Part shown: positions 6,942-10,199 of the stretch, one piece after another | Numbering within the stretch: the first letter of the stretch is position 1 | Layout of the letters: each line of letters begins with the position of its first letter | From: Acetobacteraceae bacterium | GTDB lineage: Bacteria > Pseudomonadota > Alphaproteobacteria > Acetobacterales > Acetobacteraceae | Direction: 5' to 3' | Assembly: GCA_019237355.1 (NCBI GenBank) | Contig: JAFAHH010000652.1 | Span: 1 to 10,199 of the forward strand | Length of the DNA: 10,199 nucleotides | The notes under the pieces: generated by a model | Told to the model about the DNA's origin: nothing | The model's input: only the letters and a program-made list of their open reading frames with translations | The model's database searches: none | Translations under genes and position numbers: made by a program

Positions 6942-7063
6942 AGAGCGCGATGGCTTGAGGCGGACTCGGGCCGCAATTCGCAAGCAACGGGTTCCATTTT
7001 GCGCGCAAAATTGGGGGGCCCGGCATTGGGGTCCCGATCGTCGGAAAGCCTGAATCGCGCTCT
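6942..7063. repeat. 122-base element with terminal 10-bp inverted repeats
   Basis: AGAGCGCGAT at 6942-6951 is matched perfectly by ATCGCGCTCT at 7054-7063. Inside the arms GGCTT (6953-6957) has a complement AAGCC near 7046-7050, so pairing continues imperfectly. The centre carries a perfect palindrome (6996-7011). The element fills most of the gap between the small gene and the end of the dehydrogenase gene and contains no reading frame of note. From memory, palindromic repeats beginning AGAGCGCGAT or AGAGCATGAT are scattered between genes in Bradyrhizobium and other Hyphomicrobiales. I infer this is one such repeat, or a non-autonomous mobile element. No target-site duplication is evident. 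Confidence 0.6.
6996..7011. repeat. Perfect 16-bp palindrome
   Basis: ATTTTGCGCGCAAAAT equals its own reverse complement. With a one-base bulge the symmetry extends outward to CCA on the left and TTGG on the right. It sits near the middle of the 122-base inverted-repeat element and could be the loop-proximal stem of a folded transcript or a dimeric protein binding site. Confidence 0.7.
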
Positions 7064-7086
7064 GAAACCAAAGTGACCGGAGGTGC

Positions 7087-8094
7087 CTAAAACATCTCCG
7101 GCGTGATGACGTTCTGCGGCCGGGGGCCGAGCAGGGCCGCACGCATGGTTTCGGCTGATTTGATCCGGATATCGTGCCAGGCCTCGGGGGTGTGGAACGC
7201 CGAGTGGGGGGTGATTATCAGCCGGCCGAGCACCCAAGGCTCCCTGGCACGGTAGGCGCGCAGCAACTCGGGGATCGGCTCGACCGGAGGCTCAACCGGC
7301 GCGACATCGAGGCCAGCCGCCGAGATATGCCCGTTGCGCAGTGCTTCCGCGAGGGCGTCGAAATCGATGATCGGACCGCGTGCGGTGTTCACGATCACGG
7401 CCCCTTTCGGCAGGGCTGCGAGCTGCGGCCCGCCAATCATGCCGCGCGTCTCCGGCGTCAGTGGGGCGTGGATGGAAAGCGTCTCGGACTGGCGAAGCAA
7501 GTCTTCCAGTGTCGCGCATCGTGTGATGCCGAGCGCCCGGTCGACACCATTCGGCAGGTATGGGTCGAAGAAGATGACCCGGAAGCCGAGAGCCTTAGCG
7601 CGCAGAGCGGCTGCGGTGCCGATGCGGCCGAGGCCAACGATACCCAAGGTGAGTACCTCGAGCCGCCGGATCATCGGGTCATTGATCACGACCCAGGGGG
7701 CGGGCGGATCGGCCCGTTGCGCCTCATGGTGCAGCAATAGACCGCGCCGGAGCGCGAGGACTAAAGCGATTGCGTGGTCTGCCACCTCGGCCGTACCGTA
7801 ATCCGGAACATTGCAGACCAATATATTCCGGGCCGCCGCCGCCTGGCGGTCGATCCGGTCGTAACCGACGCCCATCCGGACAATGGCCCGCAGCTTTGGG
7901 AAGCGCGCGATATCATCGGCCGAGGCGAAGAGGCGGAAGAGCATGAGCCCATCGGTTTCGGCGCAATCCGACCCGGCGAGTTCGGCGAGAGTGGCAGGCT
8001 CGCGGCGTAAGATACGCACCTCGGGGCCGAAAATCCGGCGCTCCTCGGTGTCGTCGGGGTACATCGCCTCTGAATACAGGACGGTGAGGGGCAT
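7087..8094 (-). CDS. D-2-hydroxyacid dehydrogenase (CtBP/phosphoglycerate dehydrogenase-like)
   Basis: A 335-residue cytoplasmic NAD(P)-dependent dehydrogenase of D-2-hydroxy acids and 2-keto acids. The Rossmann motif is G154-L-G-R-I-G159. The family's catalytic residues are all visible: Arg239 in NTARGPIID, Glu268 in LDVAPVEPP and His297 in ITPHSAF. The Arg-to-Glu spacing of 29 matches human CtBP1, while the Glu-to-His spacing (29 against 20) shows an insertion of about nine residues around PEPIPELLRAYRAREPW-like sequence. The overall pattern, including PHSAF, is CtBP-like rather than SerA-like, and no ACT domain is present. The frame stays open upstream to 8469, but the start at 8094 is chosen because AGGAGGAC precedes it and because the longer form would lie antisense to the next gene. 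Substrate unknown. Divergently transcribed from the thiamine-diphosphate enzyme gene. Confidence 0.92.
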   Translation of the reverse strand: MPLTVLYSEAMYPDDTEERRIFGPEVRILRREPATLAELAGSDCAETDGLMLFRLFASADDIARFPKLRAIVRMGVGYDRIDRQAAAARNILVCNVPDYGTAEVADHAIALVLALRRGLLLHHEAQRADPPAPWVVINDPMIRRLEVLTLGIVGLGRIGTAAALRAKALGFRVIFFDPYLPNGVDRALGITRCATLEDLLRQSETLSIHAPLTPETRGMIGGPQLAALPKGAVIVNTARGPIIDFDALAEALRNGHISAAGLDVAPVEPPVEPIPELLRAYRAREPWVLGRLIITPHSAFHTPEAWHDIRIKSAETMRAALLGPRPQNVITPEMF

Positions 8095-8191
8095 GCTGGC
8101 GTCCTCCTGAGCGACCGTAGCAAGAGGCCTGCCACGTTGCCAGCCGGGTGTTATCGCGCGCAGTCTGGCCCAAAGCAAAGGGGAAGATGCC
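8095..8191. promoter_or_regulatory. Divergent promoter region
   Basis: These 97 bases separate two divergent genes and must contain both promoters. Both ribosome binding sites are inside: AGGAGGAC on the minus strand (8101-8108) and AAGGGGA on the plus strand (8178-8184, 7 bases before the ATG at 8192). TGCCA occurs twice (about 8130-8134 and 8138-8142), a small direct repeat that could be an operator half-site pair. I could not find a well-spaced -35/-10 pair. Confidence 0.5.
8101..8108 (-). promoter_or_regulatory. Ribosome binding site deciding the dehydrogenase start
   Basis: AGGAGGAC on the minus strand, 6 bases before the ATG at 8094. It is close to the full anti-16S complement and selects this start over in-frame ATGs further upstream. 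Confidence 0.8.
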
Positions 8192-9730
8192 ATGAATGGC
8201 GCAGAAAGCCTCGTGCACAGCCTGCTCAACAGCGGCGTTGATACCTGCTTCGCCAACCCGGGCACGAGCGAGATGCACTTCGTCGCCGCCCTCGACCGCA
8301 TTCCTGGGATGCGTTGCGTCTTGGGTTTGGCCGAGGGTGTGGTTACGGGCTGCGCCGATGGATACTGGCGAATTTCCGATAAGCCTGCCGCAACGTTGCT
8401 GCACTGCGGGCCAGGCCTGGCGAATGGCCTCTCGAATCTCCACAACGCCATGCGGGCGCGCAGCGGCATCGTGAATATCGTCGGCGATCAGGCGACCCAT
8501 CATCGCCCGCTTGACGCGCCGCTGACCGCCGACACCGAAGGCTGGGCGCGCCCGGTCTCGGCCTGGGTACGGACGGCGCGGAGTGCGGCGACGGTCGGGC
8601 ACGATGGCGCGGTCGCGGTGCAGGCGGCGCGAACGCCGCCGGGTCAGATCGCGACGTTGATCTTGCCGGCTGATACGGCTTGGGATGAGGGCGGGGAGGT
8701 CGCGGATACTTTGCCGGTTCCTGCTTCTCCGCAGGTCGCGCCAAACATCGTCGAGCAGATCGCGCGCGTGCTGCGGGAGGGGCGCCGCACTTTGATTATG
8801 GTCGGCGGATTGGGGCTGCGCGAGGCTGGGCTGGAAGCGGCGCACCGGATCGCGTCCGCTACGGGCGCCCGGCTGCTCGCGCAGCAATCGAATGCACGAA
8901 TCGCCCGTGGCCGGGGCCGGGCCCCGATCGAGCGGATGCCGTATCCGGTGGATGCGGCGCGGGGGGTGACCGCGGGGGTCGAGGTGGTGATCCTTGCTGG
9001 CGCACGGCGGCCGGTGGCCTTCTTCGCCTATCCGGGCAAGCCCTCGTACCTGTTCCCGGAGGATGCTGCCGTGCATGTTCTCACCCGGCCAGAGCAAGAC
9101 ACGGTCGATGCTTTGGTCAAGCTCGCGGATGCGATTGTTGCACCTCAGGCGGCTGTTCCGGATGCCGGCCCCCGTTCAGAACCGGCCCAGGGTAAGCCGG
9201 AGCCAGAGCGGGTCGCGAGAACCCTAGCGGCGGTGATGCCGGAGCAGGCCATCGTAGCGGAGGAAGCCGTGAGTTTCGGCCGCGGCTTCTTTCGATATAC
9301 CCATGCCGCGCCACCCCATGATTGGCTGCAGATCACCGGCGGGGCGATCGGCTGCGGGTTCCCGCTTGCGACCGGCGCGGCCATCGCGGCACCCGGGCGG
9401 AGAGTGATCAGTCTCGAGGCGGATGGTTCGGCGATGTACACCGTGCAAGCGCTTTGGACTCAGGCGCGTGAGCGGCTCGATATCACCACAATCGTGTTCG
9501 CCAACCGCAAATACGCGATTTTGTTAGGCGAGCTGGCCAATGTCGGGGCGAATCCCGGCCGGACGGCGCTGGATATGATGGATCTGGGGAACCCAGACCT
9601 CGATTGGGTCAGGATCGCGAGTGGGATGGGAGTCGAGGGCGCCCGTGCGGAGACATGCGAGCAACTCGCCGACCTGCTCGGAAGTTCTTTCCGGCGCTCA
9701 GGACCGTTCCTGATCGAGTTGCTCATCTGA
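8192..9730 (+). CDS. Thiamine-diphosphate-dependent enzyme, acetolactate synthase large subunit-like
   Basis: A 512-residue enzyme of the ThDP superfamily that includes acetolactate synthase, benzoylformate decarboxylase and related keto-acid enzymes. The N-terminal pyrimidine-binding domain shows FANPGTSEMHFV and the ThDP-activating Glu48 in GLAEGVVTGCADGYWR. A central domain (about 185-320) follows, and then the diphosphate/Mg-binding domain with D411-G-S413 and Asn438 at the usual 27-residue distance. The motif reads EADGS where GDGS is common, so Ala410 replaces Gly. At 512 residues it is shorter than classical acetolactate synthases (about 560-600) and no small regulatory subunit gene is adjacent, so isoleucine/valine biosynthesis is doubtful. 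I infer a catabolic keto-acid carboligase or decarboxylase. AAGGGGA precedes the ATG by 7 bases. Divergent from the D-2-hydroxyacid dehydrogenase, whose keto-acid product could be its substrate. Confidence 0.9.
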   Translation: MNGAESLVHSLLNSGVDTCFANPGTSEMHFVAALDRIPGMRCVLGLAEGVVTGCADGYWRISDKPAATLLHCGPGLANGLSNLHNAMRARSGIVNIVGDQATHHRPLDAPLTADTEGWARPVSAWVRTARSAATVGHDGAVAVQAARTPPGQIATLILPADTAWDEGGEVADTLPVPASPQVAPNIVEQIARVLREGRRTLIMVGGLGLREAGLEAAHRIASATGARLLAQQSNARIARGRGRAPIERMPYPVDAARGVTAGVEVVILAGARRPVAFFAYPGKPSYLFPEDAAVHVLTRPEQDTVDALVKLADAIVAPQAAVPDAGPRSEPAQGKPEPERVARTLAAVMPEQAIVAEEAVSFGRGFFRYTHAAPPHDWLQITGGAIGCGFPLATGAAIAAPGRRVISLEADGSAMYTVQALWTQARERLDITTIVFANRKYAILLGELANVGANPGRTALDMMDLGNPDLDWVRIASGMGVEGARAETCEQLADLLGSSFRRSGPFLIELLI

Positions 9731-9737
9731 GCGGCCC

Positions 9738-10199
9738 ATGGCCCCGGGAGACGTCGCGCTTCGGCTCGGGCTCGCTTTCGGCGCTGGAGTGCTCTTCGGC
9801 TTCAACCGGGGCGAAAGGGGCCACGCGGCTGGCATACGCACCACGCTTCTTGTATGCTTTGCTGCCGCGCTGGCAATGCTCCTCGCCATGTTGCTGCTGG
9901 AGATGCAGGGCTCGTTCAACCCTGTTTTTCGTGCCGATCCGATGCGCCTTCCGCTTGGGATCCTTACGGGTATGGGGTTCCTGGGTGGCGGGGCCATTCT
10001 CCGCCGCGGGGACATGGTTCGCGGTATGACCACGGCGGCCACGTTATGGTTTATTACGGTTGTCGGGATCTGCTTCGGGGCTGGGCAGATCGCCGTCGGA
10101 ATTGTGGCGTGTGCCGTCGGCCTGGTGGCGCTTGAGATTTTGAGATGGGCGGAAGGGCTGATGCATCCGGATCGGATCGGAACGCTTTGCGTCGAGTCG
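9738..10199 (+). CDS. MgtC/SapB family membrane protein, N-terminal part, 3' end outside window
   Basis: An open frame of 154 residues that runs off the window. It is an MgtC/SapB family inner-membrane protein. Visible family blocks are LRLGLAFGAGVLFGFNRGERG, then HAAGIRTTLLVCFAAAL (residues 29-45), then LGILTGMGFLGGGAILRRG followed by VRGMTTAATLWF (residues 73-105). At least four hydrophobic helices precede the C-terminal cytoplasmic region, most of which is missing. MgtC proteins are linked to survival at low magnesium or acid pH and inhibit the F-type ATPase in Salmonella, but most environmental homologues are uncharacterised. The ATG at 9738 is the only usable start, because a stop in frame lies at 9711-9713. 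It begins 7 bases after the preceding TGA with no clear ribosome binding site, which suggests translational coupling. Confidence 0.9.
   Translation, partial: MAPGDVALRLGLAFGAGVLFGFNRGERGHAAGIRTTLLVCFAAALAMLLAMLLLEMQGSFNPVFRADPMRLPLGILTGMGFLGGGAILRRGDMVRGMTTAATLWFITVVGICFGAGQIAVGIVACAVGLVALEILRWAEGLMHPDRIGTLCVES

Noticed and set aside
8095..8469. A 125-codon N-terminal extension of the D-2-hydroxyacid dehydrogenase (460-residue open frame)
   Set aside because: The extension lies antisense to the well-supported ThDP enzyme gene, shows no domain, and a near-perfect ribosome binding site marks the internal start at 8094, giving the normal family length.
7913..9097. A 394-codon minus-strand open frame
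   Set aside because: It is antisense to the dehydrogenase's neighbour and to the ThDP gene, very rich in Arg and Pro, with no motif. This is a usual shadow frame in G+C-rich coding DNA.
1..10199. CRISPR array, tRNA or rRNA genes, integrase, transposase, toxin-antitoxin or phage-defence genes
   Set aside because: No regularly spaced repeats, tRNA-like folds or motifs of these families were seen on either strand.

Overview
The window is a high-G+C bacterial chromosome segment with ten protein genes, two of them cut by the window edges. Gene content and codon use fit an alphaproteobacterium. A Hyphomicrobiales (Bradyrhizobium-like) source is my best guess, supported weakly by the AGAGCGCGAT/ATCGCGCTCT intergenic inverted repeat, which resembles repeats I know from that group. 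No rRNA, tRNA, CRISPR array, transposase or phage gene was seen.

Left block (1-4649, all + strand, tightly spaced). It holds the C-terminal part of electron-transfer-flavoprotein:ubiquinone oxidoreductase (ETF-QO), a MaoC-type (R)-specific enoyl-CoA hydratase, a class II-like polyhydroxyalkanoate (PHA) synthase (phaC), an HSDL2-like short-chain dehydrogenase, and a crotonase-fold protein whose active site looks more like an enoyl-CoA isomerase than a hydratase. Read together this is a plausible route from fatty-acid beta-oxidation to medium-chain PHA. Acyl-CoA dehydrogenase electrons leave through ETF-QO, the isomerase supplies trans-2-enoyl-CoA, MaoC makes (R)-3-hydroxyacyl-CoA, and PhaC polymerises it. 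Gaps between the genes are 10 to 30 bases, so one transcript is likely.

Middle (4650-7086). A convergent gap of about 200 bases is followed by a minus-strand major facilitator transporter of the anion:cation symporter (ACS) type. Next comes a 516-base non-coding stretch with a hairpin and short tandem repeats, then a 66-residue protein of unknown function with a strong ribosome binding site, then a 122-base element bounded by a perfect 10-bp inverted repeat and containing a perfect 16-bp palindrome.

Right block (7087-10199). A minus-strand D-2-hydroxyacid dehydrogenase (CtBP/phosphoglycerate dehydrogenase-like) is divergent from a plus-strand thiamine-diphosphate enzyme of the acetolactate synthase/benzoylformate decarboxylase superfamily, with 97 bases between them. 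An MgtC/SapB family membrane protein starts 7 bases after the latter and runs off the window. With the ACS transporter nearby this may be a hydroxy-/keto-acid uptake and metabolism locus, but the substrate cannot be read from the sequence.

I did not find a clearly unprecedented system. The points most worth checking are the PHA synthase lying outside the usual class II gene order with an altered lipase-like box, the isomerase-like crotonase beside it, and the structured intergenic DNA around the 66-residue gene.
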